This document shows, piece by piece, positions 54,293 through 62,952 of a stretch of DNA of 64,000 bases (its first letter is position 1; each line of letters opens with the position of its first letter). The stretch covers positions 186,001-250,000 of the forward strand of contig NZ_FWFY01000001.1 in assembly GCF_900172345.1 (NCBI RefSeq). Reading direction: 5' to 3'. The translations under genes were made by a program, and so were the position numbers. This DNA is from Limimaricola soesokkakensis (GTDB lineage: Bacteria; Pseudomonadota; Alphaproteobacteria; Rhodobacterales; Rhodobacteraceae). The notes beneath the pieces are model-generated. The model worked only from the letters and a program-made list of their open reading frames with translations, was not told the origin of the DNA and did no database searches.

Positions 54293-54338
54293 GGACAAGA
54301 TACTTCAAAGGATCTTGTCCGAACCCTTCCAAGGGTTC
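54293..54338. terminator. Two tandem hairpins between convergent genes
   Basis: GGACAAGAT/ATCTTGTCC (9 bp, loop 10) is followed at once by GAACCCT-TCCA-AGGGTTC (7 bp). They lie between the end of the ABC operon and the end of the AEC transporter gene. Only the second stem sits just 4 bases before the AEC stop. No clear T-run, so they may act as a bidirectional or RNA-stabilising element. Confidence 0.55.
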
Positions 54339-54342
54339 GGCG

Positions 54343-55272
54343 TCAGGGCAGCAGCGCCAGCCAGATGGTGGCCGACAGTACCGAGGCCACCGTCCCGATC
54401 AAGACCGCCGAGGCGGCGACGCGCTTGGCGTGGCCGTAGATGCTGGCAAAGAGATAGGCGTTTACCCCCGGCGCCATCGCCGCGGTGATGATCGCCGAGC
54501 GGAAGGCCGGAACCTTCAGCCCGACCAGCGAGCCCAGCCCCCAGACCACCGCCGGATGCAGCACGAGCGACACCGCGACCACGTAGAGGATCACCCGCAT
54601 GTCGCCCTCGGGGCGGTATCGGTGGAGGATGCCGCCCAGTCCGAACAATGCCGCCGGCAATGCCGCTCGTGCCATTAGCTCCAAAGCCTCGATCAGCACC
54701 TCCGGCAGCGGCAGCCCCGACAGGTTGACCGCTGCGCCCATGAGGATGCCGAGGATCAGAGCGTTGCGTCCCATGCCGCGCAGAACCTGTGCCGGCAGTT
54801 CCCTGAGCGAGCCGCCCTTGGCGCGGGCGAGTTCCATCGCCGTAATGCCCACCGCGTAGCAGAACGGCGAATGCAGAGCGATGATCGCGAAGTTGGCCTG
54901 CAGCGCATCGGGGCCATAGGCGCGCTCGGTGATCGGCAGGCCCAGAAGCAACGAGTTCGAGAACAGCCCGACGAAACCGATCGCAACCGCATCCTCCCAG
55001 GAACGGCCGAAAATCAGCCGCGCACCCAAGAGCCCTGCGGCGAAGCCCGCCAGCGCCCCGGCATAGAAGCTGCCCAGAAGCGCCATGTCGAATTCCTGCG
55101 CGAGATCGAGCCGCGCGATGGCGAGGAACAGCAGACAGGGGATAGCGAAGCCCTGGGCGAACTTCATGAGCCCGTCGATCGCGGGCTCGGTGATCCAGGC
55201 GCGCCACGAGGCCAGATAGCCAAAGCCCAGCACGAGGAAGACCGGCAGGGTGACGGTGAGCAGCAGGATCAT
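54343..55272 (-). CDS. AEC (auxin efflux carrier) family transporter
   Basis: A 309-residue membrane protein with ten helices in two five-helix halves. Family segments are FGYLASWRAWI, PCLLFLAIARLDL, FSNSLLLGLPI and APGVNAYLFASIYGHAKRVAAS. AEC members export or import organic acids such as malate or malonate. Single gene, convergent with the ABC operon. Confidence 0.9.
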   Translation of the reverse strand: MILLLTVTLPVFLVLGFGYLASWRAWITEPAIDGLMKFAQGFAIPCLLFLAIARLDLAQEFDMALLGSFYAGALAGFAAGLLGARLIFGRSWEDAVAIGFVGLFSNSLLLGLPITERAYGPDALQANFAIIALHSPFCYAVGITAMELARAKGGSLRELPAQVLRGMGRNALILGILMGAAVNLSGLPLPEVLIEALELMARAALPAALFGLGGILHRYRPEGDMRVILYVVAVSLVLHPAVVWGLGSLVGLKVPAFRSAIITAAMAPGVNAYLFASIYGHAKRVAASAVLIGTVASVLSATIWLALLP

Positions 55273-55347
55273 CCGAAGGCCTCCGCGCGGGCGGGTGCCG
55301 CGGATATGCGTCAGGTCGAATTGGTGAAGGGGCGGGACCCCTTCGCC

Positions 55348-56148
55348 CTAGAGATCGAAGGCGAGCGTCATCCCGTCGAAGGCCGGGGAGACGTGCTCCG
55401 GGGTTTCGGCTTCGAGCGTCGCGTAGTCTAGGTCGAAATGCATGTTGGTCAGAACCGCCCGTGCCGGTGCGGCCCGTGCGATCCACTCGAGGGTGAGGTC
55501 GAGATGCGCGTGGCTGGGATGCGGCTTGCGTCGCAGCGCGTCGACGATCATGCAGACGAGCCCGTCGAGGTGGCGCCAAGCGGCGCCGGGGATCTCGCTG
55601 ACATCCGGCAGGTAGGCGAGCCCGCCGCAGCGCAGGCCCAGCGCCGTGATATCTCCATGCACGAGATCGAAGGGCGTCAAGCGGATCTCGCCGCCAGCGC
55701 CGTCGATCACGATTTCTCCCTCGATCCGATGCAGATCGCAGATCGGCGGGTAGGACGAGCCCGGCGGCGTCTCGAACGCATAGCCGAAGCGCTGTATGAG
55801 CGCCGCATGGGTCGGCGCGTCGGCCCAGCACTGCAGCCGGCTGCGCATGTTGAAGGCGATCATCCGCAGGTCGTCGATGCCATGCACATGGTCGGCATGG
55901 GCATGGGTCCAGACCACGCCGTCCAACTCGCCGACCTCGGCCGCGAGCAGCTGCGCGCGCAGGTCGGGGGAGGTGTCGATCAGCACCCGGGTGACGCCCC
56001 TCGGCCCATGGCGGGTCAGCAGCAGCGAGCAGCGGCTTCGCGCGTTGCGCGGCTCGGCTGGGTCGCAATCGCCCCAGAGATTGCCCAGTCGCGGCACGCC
56101 ACCCGAAGAGCCGCAGCCGAGAATGCGCGCCTCCAGACGGTCGCTCAC
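55348..56148 (-). CDS. Metallo-beta-lactamase-fold hydrolase, PhnP-like
   Basis: A 266-residue metallohydrolase. The N-terminal LGCGSSGGVPR and the metal motif HAHADHVHGIDDLR are those of the PhnP/RNase Z group; further ligands are in FDLVHGDI-like and MHFDLDY segments. PhnP is a phosphodiesterase acting on cyclic ribose phosphates, but close relatives in this genus have no proven substrate. It overlaps tatD by 4 bases and belongs to the tmk-holB-tatD cluster. Confidence 0.88.
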   Translation of the reverse strand: MSDRLEARILGCGSSGGVPRLGNLWGDCDPAEPRNARSRCSLLLTRHGPRGVTRVLIDTSPDLRAQLLAAEVGELDGVVWTHAHADHVHGIDDLRMIAFNMRSRLQCWADAPTHAALIQRFGYAFETPPGSSYPPICDLHRIEGEIVIDGAGGEIRLTPFDLVHGDITALGLRCGGLAYLPDVSEIPGAAWRHLDGLVCMIVDALRRKPHPSHAHLDLTLEWIARAAPARAVLTNMHFDLDYATLEAETPEHVSPAFDGMTLAFDL

Positions 56149-56963
56149 GCGGGGCTCCGTTCCGGGGTCCAGGCGGCGGCCTTGGCAAAGAGACGGTCGA
56201 AATTGGCCGAGGTCCGCGCCGCGAAATCCGGCAGGGACAGGCCGAAGAGATCGGCGCCGACCTTGGCGGTATGCGCGGTATAGGCGGGCTCGTTGCGGCG
56301 CCCGCGATGCGGCGGCGGCGCAAGATAGGGGCTGTCGGTCTCGACGAGGATGCGGTCGAGCGGGGCGGATGCGAAGATTTCGCGCAGCTCCTTCGAGCGC
56401 GGAAACGCGGCGATGCCCGACATCGACAGGTAAAATCCGAGATCGAGCGCCGCGCGGCCCAGTGCGGCCGAGGAGGAGAAACAGTGCATCATGCAGTCAT
56501 AGGCGCCGGCCGCGTGCTCCTCGGCGAGGATACGGGCCATGTCGTCATCGGCGTCCCGCGCATGGATGATCAGCGGCAACCCGGTACGGCGCGCCGCCTC
56601 GATATGGATGCGCAGGGACTCCTGCTGCACGCCCTTGCTCTCGGCGGTGTAGTGGTAGTCGAGCCCGGTCTCGCCGATGCCGACCATCTTGGGATGCCGG
56701 GCCAGGACCTCCAGATCCTCGACCGAGGCCAGCGGTTCGTCGGCGGCGCTCATCGGGTGGGTGCCCGCCGCCCAGAAGACCGGGTCATGCGTCTCGGAGA
56801 TCGCGCGCACGCTGTCGGCGTTCTTCAATTTCGTGCAGATCGTGACCATGCGGGTGACGCCGGCGTCGAGCGCCCGCGCGATGACGGCCTCCCGTTCCTC
56901 GGCGAAGTCGGGGAAGTCGAGATGGCAATGCGCGTCGACGAGCTGAAAGTCTTGAGAAGTCAT
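56145..56963 (-). CDS. tatD: TatD-family metal-dependent hydrolase
   Basis: A 272-residue TIM-barrel hydrolase: VDAHCHLDF at the N-terminus (metal His-x-His), GIGETGLDYHY, PLIIHARDAD, MHCFS and LVETDSPYLAPPPHRGRRNEP at the end (parts cited). TatD enzymes are 3'-5' DNases or related deacylases. It is followed by the PhnP-like gene with a 4-base overlap and preceded by holB, the usual alphaproteobacterial order. Confidence 0.95.
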   Translation of the reverse strand: MTSQDFQLVDAHCHLDFPDFAEEREAVIARALDAGVTRMVTICTKLKNADSVRAISETHDPVFWAAGTHPMSAADEPLASVEDLEVLARHPKMVGIGETGLDYHYTAESKGVQQESLRIHIEAARRTGLPLIIHARDADDDMARILAEEHAAGAYDCMMHCFSSSAALGRAALDLGFYLSMSGIAAFPRSKELREIFASAPLDRILVETDSPYLAPPPHRGRRNEPAYTAHTAKVGADLFGLSLPDFAARTSANFDRLFAKAAAWTPERSPA

Positions 56964-56969
56964 CTGGCC

Positions 56970-58061
56970 TCAGGCTGCGGCGGATCCGGCTGCGGTGGCT
57001 TCGATCCTCAGCAGCATATCTAGAAGCAGCGCCGAAGGGTCAAGGTTGACTGCCCGCCCGTGCCGCGCCCGGGCCGAAAGCTCCTGACCCAGCTCGGCGA
57101 TGCGACGCGCCGCCCGCGCGTCGGGCGCCAGCGTCATCAGCAGCCGGGCCTCGCCGGGCGCGCCTTGCAGGTCGGGCTCGCCCATCAGTCCGGCACGCGC
57201 GGCGCGGATCAGCAGCAGGTCGATCAGGTCCAGCATCAGCGGAAAACGCAGCTCGGCACCCTTGCCGCCGCAGGCCTCAGCCATGGCGATGGCTCGGGGG
57301 CGGTCGATATGCGGCAGTCCCGACAGGAGCCCCACGAGATCGGCATAGAGCGCGCGCCCGTCGGACTGGGCGATCCGCGCGGCGCCGCCGACCGACCCCG
57401 CGGCCAGAACGGCAAGCGCCTCGGGAGCTTCGCTGGAAACCCCGGCCTGCGCCAGCGCCTCGGCCAAGGGGGCGGGCTCCAGCGGTCGCAGCCGCAGCAC
57501 GCGGCAGCGCGAACGGATGGTCGGCAGCAGGGCGGAGGGCTGGTGCGAGATCAGCAGCAGCGTGGTGTTGGCCGGCGGCTCCTCCAGTTCCTTGAGAAGC
57601 GCATTGGCGGCTGAGACGTTCATCTCGTCGGCGGCGTCGACGATCACCGCGCGGTGTCCGCCATCGGCCGAGCTGAGATGGAAGAAGCTTTTCAGCTTGC
57701 GCATCTCCTCGACCCGGATCTGCGCCGAGAGCCTGTCGCCCTTGTCGTTGGGCCCACGCTTGAGCACGAAGAGCCGTGGGTGCGATCCGGCACGGATGCG
57801 GCGCAGGTCGGGATCGTCGTCTTGCAGATCGAGCCCGTCCGCGGCCTGGCGCCCGGCCAGCAGATGTGCCGCGATCCGATAGGCAAGGGTCGCCTTGCCG
57901 ACCCCCATCGGCCCGGTGAGCAGCCAGCCCGAATGCAGCCGCCCGCCGGCCTGTGCCGCGAGGAACTCGGCCTCGGCAGCATCCTGGCCGAGCAGCCGGG
58001 CGGTTTCGCGCGGATGCGGCAGTCCGGGCAGGCCGGTCGGATCGGGAAGATCCTCGCTCAT
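56970..58061 (-). CDS. holB: DNA polymerase III delta' subunit
   Basis: A 363-residue clamp-loader subunit. The P-loop GPMGVGKATLAYRIA (near residue 51) has KA instead of KT, as allowed in the non-hydrolysing delta' role; LRRIRAGSHPRLFVLKR, the sensor-like MNVSAANALLKELEEPPANT and TIRSRCRVLRLRPL are conserved. It loads the beta clamp. The gene overlaps tmk by 4 bases. Confidence 0.93.
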   Translation of the reverse strand: MSEDLPDPTGLPGLPHPRETARLLGQDAAEAEFLAAQAGGRLHSGWLLTGPMGVGKATLAYRIAAHLLAGRQAADGLDLQDDDPDLRRIRAGSHPRLFVLKRGPNDKGDRLSAQIRVEEMRKLKSFFHLSSADGGHRAVIVDAADEMNVSAANALLKELEEPPANTTLLLISHQPSALLPTIRSRCRVLRLRPLEPAPLAEALAQAGVSSEAPEALAVLAAGSVGGAARIAQSDGRALYADLVGLLSGLPHIDRPRAIAMAEACGGKGAELRFPLMLDLIDLLLIRAARAGLMGEPDLQGAPGEARLLMTLAPDARAARRIAELGQELSARARHGRAVNLDPSALLLDMLLRIEATAAGSAAA

Positions 58062-58690
58062 GGCACGAGCCCCAGGCGGGGCAGGGCAATGTCGGCGATC
58101 TCCGCCGCCACGGATTCGGGCGTCCGGTTGCCGTCGATCACCTGAAATCGCCGGGGCGCATCTTTTGCGAGACCGAGAAAGCCCGCGCGCAGGGTGTTCT
58201 GGAAGCCGAGGCCCATATCCTCGAACCGGTCCTCGCCGGAACCGCGTGCGAGGCCACGGGCCAGGGCCGTGGCCGGGTCCATATCGATCAGGAATGTAAG
58301 GTCGGGCTCGGTGCCGATCATCAGATCGTGCAGGCGGTCGACCGTCGCACGCAGATCGCCACGCGTCGCGCCCTGATAGACGCGGGTGCTGTCAGCGAAG
58401 CGATCGGTGATCACGGTCTGGCCATGGTCAAGGGCCGGACGAATGGTCCGTTCCAAGTGATCGCGCCGTGCCGCGGTGAACAGCAGCAGCTCGGTCTCGG
58501 CCGACCAGCGGGCGGTGTCCCCGGTGAGCAGCAGCTGCCGGATCTCCTCGGCGCCTGGGCTGCCGCCAGGCTCGCGCGTCAGCACCGTCTCGTGGCCTAG
58601 ACCACGTAGCCGATCGGCCAGCAGCCGCGCCTGTGTCGATTTGCCGGAGCCGTCGATGCCCTCGAAGCTGATGAAGAGCCCTGTTGCCAC
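58058..58690 (-). CDS. tmk: Thymidylate kinase
   Basis: A 210-residue enzyme with the P-loop FEGIDGSGKSTQ, TREPGGSPGAEEIR, DRFADSTRVYQGATRG (the DRx and lid region) and the C-terminal LARGSGEDRFE. It phosphorylates dTMP to dTDP. The start is the GTG 8 codons into the shortest frame that keeps the P-loop; it lies 4 bases after the stop of the D,D-carboxypeptidase gene, and a longer upstream frame would overlap that gene. Confidence 0.94.
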   Translation of the reverse strand: MATGLFISFEGIDGSGKSTQARLLADRLRGLGHETVLTREPGGSPGAEEIRQLLLTGDTARWSAETELLLFTAARRDHLERTIRPALDHGQTVITDRFADSTRVYQGATRGDLRATVDRLHDLMIGTEPDLTFLIDMDPATALARGLARGSGEDRFEDMGLGFQNTLRAGFLGLAKDAPRRFQVIDGNRTPESVAAEIADIALPRLGLVP

Positions 58691-58694
58691 GGGC

Positions 58695-59945
58695 TCAGGT
58701 TTCGTCGGCTTCGGCTTCGGCCGGTGCCTCGGGCTCCGCGGCTGGCTCGGGCGCCGGTTCCTCGGCCAGCGGATCCAGCCCCGGCAGGGTGACCCCTTCC
58801 GGGCCGAACCGGTCGAACAGCACCGTGGCCGCGACCTTGACCCGCGGCATGAAGCCGCCGCGCGCCACGGCCGTCTCGGCGACCAGCGGCACCCGGGTCT
58901 CTGACATCCCCTCACGCGCGATTACCAACTCGGCCAATTCCTGACCCTGTTCGATCGGCGCCTCGATCGGGCCCTGATAGACCACCTCGGCCGCGAGATC
59001 GTCATTCGACATCACCGGCAGCAGCACCGACACGTCATCGGCCAGGGTCAGACCGACGCGGTTGCGCTCGCCCATCCAGACCTCGGCCTCGGCGATCCGG
59101 GTGCCGGCCTCGCCTATGTCGCGCTGCGCGAACTGGCGGAACGACCAGTTGACGATGCGCTCTGCCTCGACCCGGCGAGACTCGGTGCTCTCGAGACCGG
59201 TGATCACGAAGATCACCCGCCGGTCGTCCTGCGCGGCCGATCCGACGAGGCCGTAGCCGGCCTCGGAGGTGTGGCCGGTCTTGAGCCCGTCGGCGCCGAT
59301 ACCGAGGCCCAGGATCGGGTTGCGGTTCTGGCTGTTGGAGGGCACGCGACCGTCGAACTCGAACTCCTGTTCAGCGAACATCGGGTAGAAGGTCGGGAAA
59401 TCGCGGATCAGGTGGCTCGCGAGGATGCCCAGGTCGCGCATCGACATGCGCTGGTTCGGGGCGGGCCAGCCATTCGAATTGGCGAAAGTGGAGTTCTCCA
59501 TGCCCATGTCGCGGGCCCGCTCGGTCATCAGCCGCGCGAAGCCGGCCTCGGTGCCGTCGGGCGACAGCGCCTCGGCGAGCACGGCGGAGGCGTCGTTGCC
59601 CGACAGCACGATGACACCGCGCAGCAGATCCTCGACCCGCACCCGGTCGGTGGTGTCGAGGAACATCGAAGAGCCGCCATAGGAGGCGGCGTGCTCGGAC
59701 ACCGGGAGCCGCTGGTCGATCGACAGCCGCCCCGAGGCGATGGCCTCGAAGGCCATGTAGAGCGTCATCAGCTTGGACATCGAAGCGGGCGGCAGCGGCT
59801 CGTCGGCATTCTTGGCGAGAAGCTCGGTCCCCGTGGTGTGGTCGAGCACATAGGCCGCTCGGGCGGGGGTGTCGAAGCTCTGGGCGCGCGCGAGCGGCGC
59901 GAAGGCCACGAGCGTCGCGGCGGCGAGAAAGACGGCACGGATCAT
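58695..59945 (-). CDS. D-alanyl-D-alanine carboxypeptidase (PBP5/6-like)
   Basis: A 416-residue penicillin-binding protein with a signal peptide (cleavage near residue 21) and the three active-site motifs: SxxK at S55-K58 (SMSK), SxN at 115-117 (SGN) and KTG at 222-224. The C-terminal PBP5_C-like beta domain is followed by an Ala/Glu/Pro-rich tail rather than the usual amphipathic anchor. It trims terminal D-Ala from peptidoglycan. In operon with tmk, holB and tatD. Confidence 0.93.
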   Translation of the reverse strand: MIRAVFLAAATLVAFAPLARAQSFDTPARAAYVLDHTTGTELLAKNADEPLPPASMSKLMTLYMAFEAIASGRLSIDQRLPVSEHAASYGGSSMFLDTTDRVRVEDLLRGVIVLSGNDASAVLAEALSPDGTEAGFARLMTERARDMGMENSTFANSNGWPAPNQRMSMRDLGILASHLIRDFPTFYPMFAEQEFEFDGRVPSNSQNRNPILGLGIGADGLKTGHTSEAGYGLVGSAAQDDRRVIFVITGLESTESRRVEAERIVNWSFRQFAQRDIGEAGTRIAEAEVWMGERNRVGLTLADDVSVLLPVMSNDDLAAEVVYQGPIEAPIEQGQELAELVIAREGMSETRVPLVAETAVARGGFMPRVKVAATVLFDRFGPEGVTLPGLDPLAEEPAPEPAAEPEAPAEAEADET

Positions 59946-60029
59946 CTGGGGTCGCTCCGGTCGGTTGGCGGCCGCTCGTCACGGCCGGCGGAAGGGTCTG
60001 GCCCGGGCCTCAGGCGGCCCGGCTCCTTG

Positions 60030-60836
60030 TCAGTTTCGCACGAAATAGGCGTCTGTGAAGCCCAGCGCCTTGACACGGGTTAGGGCGGCGTCGCGCGCGG
60101 CCTCGTTCTTGGCCGGGCCGACGATGACACGCCAGTAATCGGCGCCCTGGATCTGCGAGGCCACGACGCGCGCGCCCAGCCCCTCGACCTCCATCGCCGT
60201 CGCGGTGTCACGGGCGTTGGCTTCGACCGAGAAGATGCCAATCTGGATGAAGGGCCGTTCAAGGGTGCTCTCGGCAGGGGCGACGGGTGCCGGCGCAGAG
60301 GCAACCGCGGTCGTCTCCGCCGCCCCGGTATCCCCGGAGGCGGGCGGCAGAGGCACGGCGGCGATCGGCGTGGGATCGTCGAAATCCGTGGTCGCCCCCG
60401 GCGCCTCCGGTGCGGCGGTTTCGTCACGGCGCAGCGCAGTGACGTTGAGCATCGCGGGCGCCCCGGCGAGCATACCGAGCGCCTCTGCAGCCTCCGAACT
60501 GACCTGCAGCGCCGGGCCCGGCGTCTCGCGCTCGCGGCGGAACAGCGCGCCGATCACGAAGCGGCCATTGGCCTGGTTGCGGATCACTACCTGGCCGATC
60601 TGCTCCACATCGACCTCGGGATAGGCGACCCAGACGCCGCCCAGCGACGGCCGCCCGTCCCACAGGCCGGGCTCGGTAACCTGGAAGATGCCGGGCGCCT
60701 CGACATCGCGCGACACGATCTCGGTACGGCTGGGATCGCCGGGGGAGGAGGTGCCGCCGGTTTCGCCGCAGGCGCCCAGCGTCAGCAGCGCGCCCAGCAG
60801 CATGGCGACCGGCCGCACGGAATTGGTGGCTGTCAT
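60030..60836 (-). CDS. SPOR-domain lipoprotein, RlpA-related
   Basis: A 268-residue lipoprotein with the lipobox LTLGAC (Cys23). Residues about 60-130 (GGVWVAYPEV, VVIRNQANGRFVIGALFRRE) resemble a double-psi beta-barrel like RlpA, and residues about 190-268 form a SPOR domain (FIQIGIFSVEANARDTATAM, YWRVIVGP). SPOR domains bind denuded glycan at the septum, so a role in cell-wall cutting or sensing at division is likely. It sits before the carboxypeptidase. Confidence 0.87.
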   Translation of the reverse strand: MTATNSVRPVAMLLGALLTLGACGETGGTSSPGDPSRTEIVSRDVEAPGIFQVTEPGLWDGRPSLGGVWVAYPEVDVEQIGQVVIRNQANGRFVIGALFRRERETPGPALQVSSEAAEALGMLAGAPAMLNVTALRRDETAAPEAPGATTDFDDPTPIAAVPLPPASGDTGAAETTAVASAPAPVAPAESTLERPFIQIGIFSVEANARDTATAMEVEGLGARVVASQIQGADYWRVIVGPAKNEAARDAALTRVKALGFTDAYFVRN

Positions 60837-61038
60837 GTGACGTCCCTCGATTGCCCCGCTCGGACCGTTGCCCGGCCCGCTCTTGTTTCGGCGCCGCGGC
60901 CCGGCAGGCCGGGGCGGCGCGACGCGAACATATCGGGGGGACGGCCGCAATGAAAGCGGCTAGCGCCGCCCGGGGCGGAAAATCGCGTGATCGGAAGCCC
61001 TTCCCGAATCGCCGCGCAGTGCTTAGGCGAGGCGCGCC

Positions 61039-61128
61039 GGAGGAGTGGCAGAGTGGTCGATTGCAGCGGTCTTGAAAACCGCCGTGCGTGAGAGCGTACC
61101 GTGGGTTCGAATCCCACCTCCTCCGCCA
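61039..61128 (+). tRNA. tRNA-Ser (anticodon TGA)
   Basis: A 90-base class II tRNA. GGAGGAG pairs with CTCCTCC; the anticodon loop CTTGAAA carries TGA; the long variable arm is present; the T-arm is GTGGG-TTCGAAT-CCCAC; GCCA is encoded at the end. Confidence 0.97.
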
Positions 61129-61962
61129 TCTAACTGATACGTAGCCGACGGCTTTGCATCTTAGTTCGTTCCGGCGCCTTCAATCCACCTCCTCTTTGTT
61201 CCGTATCGAGTTCGGCCGGGGCTATGTCCTGCTTTGTCGAGGCGGGAGATGGGAAATGGAGTTGGTCCCCAAGGTAAGGCGGCAAGTGTCCGCGATAGCG
61301 GCCTAGAGTTGGGCTGCGTAGCGGGACCTTCGCGCATTCGCGGCACAGGCCCAAAAGAGGCCAGCGAGGAAGGCTGTCACAGGGTGGGGCGAAAGGCTGC
61401 TCCGGCAGATTCCACCGGTTGGCGAGGGTGGCCCGCTACTTCCACATTCGCACACAAGCGCAGGCCCAGCAGGGCGACGATACCGATGCCCGTCACGAAA
61501 AAGAGGGTGGAAAGGAAACGCAATGCGTAGTCGGTCGTCACGATAAGCAAACTCACTCGGTAATTCGCCACTTCATTGCCGTTCGGCAGAGGCCGGAATG
61601 TGGCGAGCAACGGGCGGAGTGTAGCGAAGATCTGGCTGCGGAACTCGATCGTATCCTCGCAAGCGGAAGGTCCCCTCGGCCGCTGCGTTTTTCAGCGGCA
61701 CTGGTTTCTGCACCTTGTAGCCTGCCGGCCTCGTGGTGGCGGCTTCCGGCTCAAACGGTCGCCTCATTCTACGACGGAGGCCTCGGCGCGGCGGCTCTAC
61801 AAGAGGTCATGTCAGTGTCGGTCTTCAAGGCAGAACGATGAAATGTCGATGCTCTTTTCGTACCTTGCCGAAGGCGGGAGCGTGGCCGCCCTATACCTCC
61901 GCAGAGCCTCGCCCTCCCATTGCTCAGCTGCGGAGGGCGTCGAACTGGACTATTGTTAAGGT
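61129..61962. other. Low-GC accessory stretch after tRNA-Ser
   Basis: 834 bases with lower GC than the flanking DNA and no strongly supported gene. A short copy of the tRNA 3' end (CCACCTCCTC) recurs at 61185-61194. On the minus strand around 61377-61600 a frame encodes a single membrane-helix peptide (FLSTLFFVTGIGIVALLGL) without a clear start. These traits suggest a decayed element. Confidence 0.5.
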
Positions 61963-62160
61963 ATGAAAACGGTATCCCCAGACCTGTTTGGCATTTCTCC
62001 TTGGGCTTGGCTCCTCGTGCCGGTCTTGTGCTTCCTGCTGGTCCATTACGCGGAGCAAACCGGATCGTGGCGCGATGCGGTGATGCGCATTGCAAGCAGC
62101 ACGCTGATAGCCGCGGGCTGTCTGGTGCTGTTGCTTCTGGCCGTCGTTACGACAACCTAG
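61963..62160 (+). CDS. Possible small two-helix membrane protein
   Basis: A 65-residue frame with two hydrophobic segments (ISPWAWLLVPVLCFLLVHYA and IASSTLIAAGCLVLLLLAVV) flanking a polar turn. The AAGG upstream of the ATG is only 2 bases away, which is a weak point. It lies inside the tRNA-Ser-adjacent accessory DNA. Real gene status is uncertain. Confidence 0.4.
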   Translation: MKTVSPDLFGISPWAWLLVPVLCFLLVHYAEQTGSWRDAVMRIASSTLIAAGCLVLLLLAVVTTT

Positions 62161-62323
62161 GAGCGGCGTCCGGTTGCCGCAGCCGCTTTCTCAGTCCTCC
62201 ACGAGCCGACGGCATCTGTCGTGACAAGGCCCAGATGTTGTCGGCATGGTGCCATGACCGCAGGCCAAGTTCTTCCAATGGGTCGGCACGTCTGCCGAAG
62301 CCAGAGCAAGAAAGAGGATGGAC

Positions 62324-62719
62324 ATGGCACTATACGATCTCGTTCGCTGCAAGATGGCTCTGCCGGCCGAAATCACCGCTGTCACCGAGTGGCGCACCAG
62401 AAGTTTCGGACGTGGCTTTCAGACCTTCGAGATCGATGGCGAGGGTGCCCTGCGCCTGTTTCGCCTCGAGCGGCAGCTGCACGAGGATCACCCGCCTCGG
62501 CCAGCTTTGCTGGATCCTGATTATACCGATTGGCTTCGGACCTGGACTAGGCTCGAGACCGGCCTTTCGGCCATGCAGGACTTCAACGGTGTTCTGACGC
62601 TCGAAGGACGCGACACCGATGGGGAGGAGTGGATGATCGAGACCAAGGTTGTCTCCGGTCAATGCGAACCTTTCCGTATCAGCCGCGGCCGGGTGGAACT
62701 GCCCGCAGTGGCCGCCTGA
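62324..62719 (+). CDS. Mobile-element-type small hypothetical protein
   Basis: A 131-residue protein starting MALYDLVRCKMALP, with FQTFEIDGEGALRLFR later. The MxxYDxxxCxxxLP opening and the FQTxxID strand recall small proteins found in phages and plasmids (opening MGMYDTV.C..PLP), by pattern memory only. An AGAGG site lies 6 bases before the ATG; another ATG at 62318 is in frame. Function unknown. Confidence 0.6.
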   Translation: MALYDLVRCKMALPAEITAVTEWRTRSFGRGFQTFEIDGEGALRLFRLERQLHEDHPPRPALLDPDYTDWLRTWTRLETGLSAMQDFNGVLTLEGRDTDGEEWMIETKVVSGQCEPFRISRGRVELPAVAA

Positions 62720-62952
62720 GGGTCGTGCCAGCGTTCGAATAACGCAAGCTTCGGGCTGCACTGGTTGTCGACGCATTCATGCGCCCACCTCTCATGCCGC
62801 TGATGGCCGAGCGCCGATCAGATGTGTCGGCGGGGCAATGGTGAAGCCAAGTCCATGGGGCCTGTCTGGCCGCAAGCCTCTGCGAGGTGGACAAGTACTC
62901 GGGTATCTGTCCAGTCTGGCGGGCGCGGCACCGGGGCGGATGAGGGCGATGC

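Noticed and set aside
61377-61610. Minus-strand frame with one membrane helix
   Set aside because: It needs a TTG start without a ribosome-binding site; kept only as a remark in the accessory-region entry.
62720-62952. Possible transposase remnant
   Set aside because: No inverted repeats, DDE residues or recognisable transposase motifs are present.
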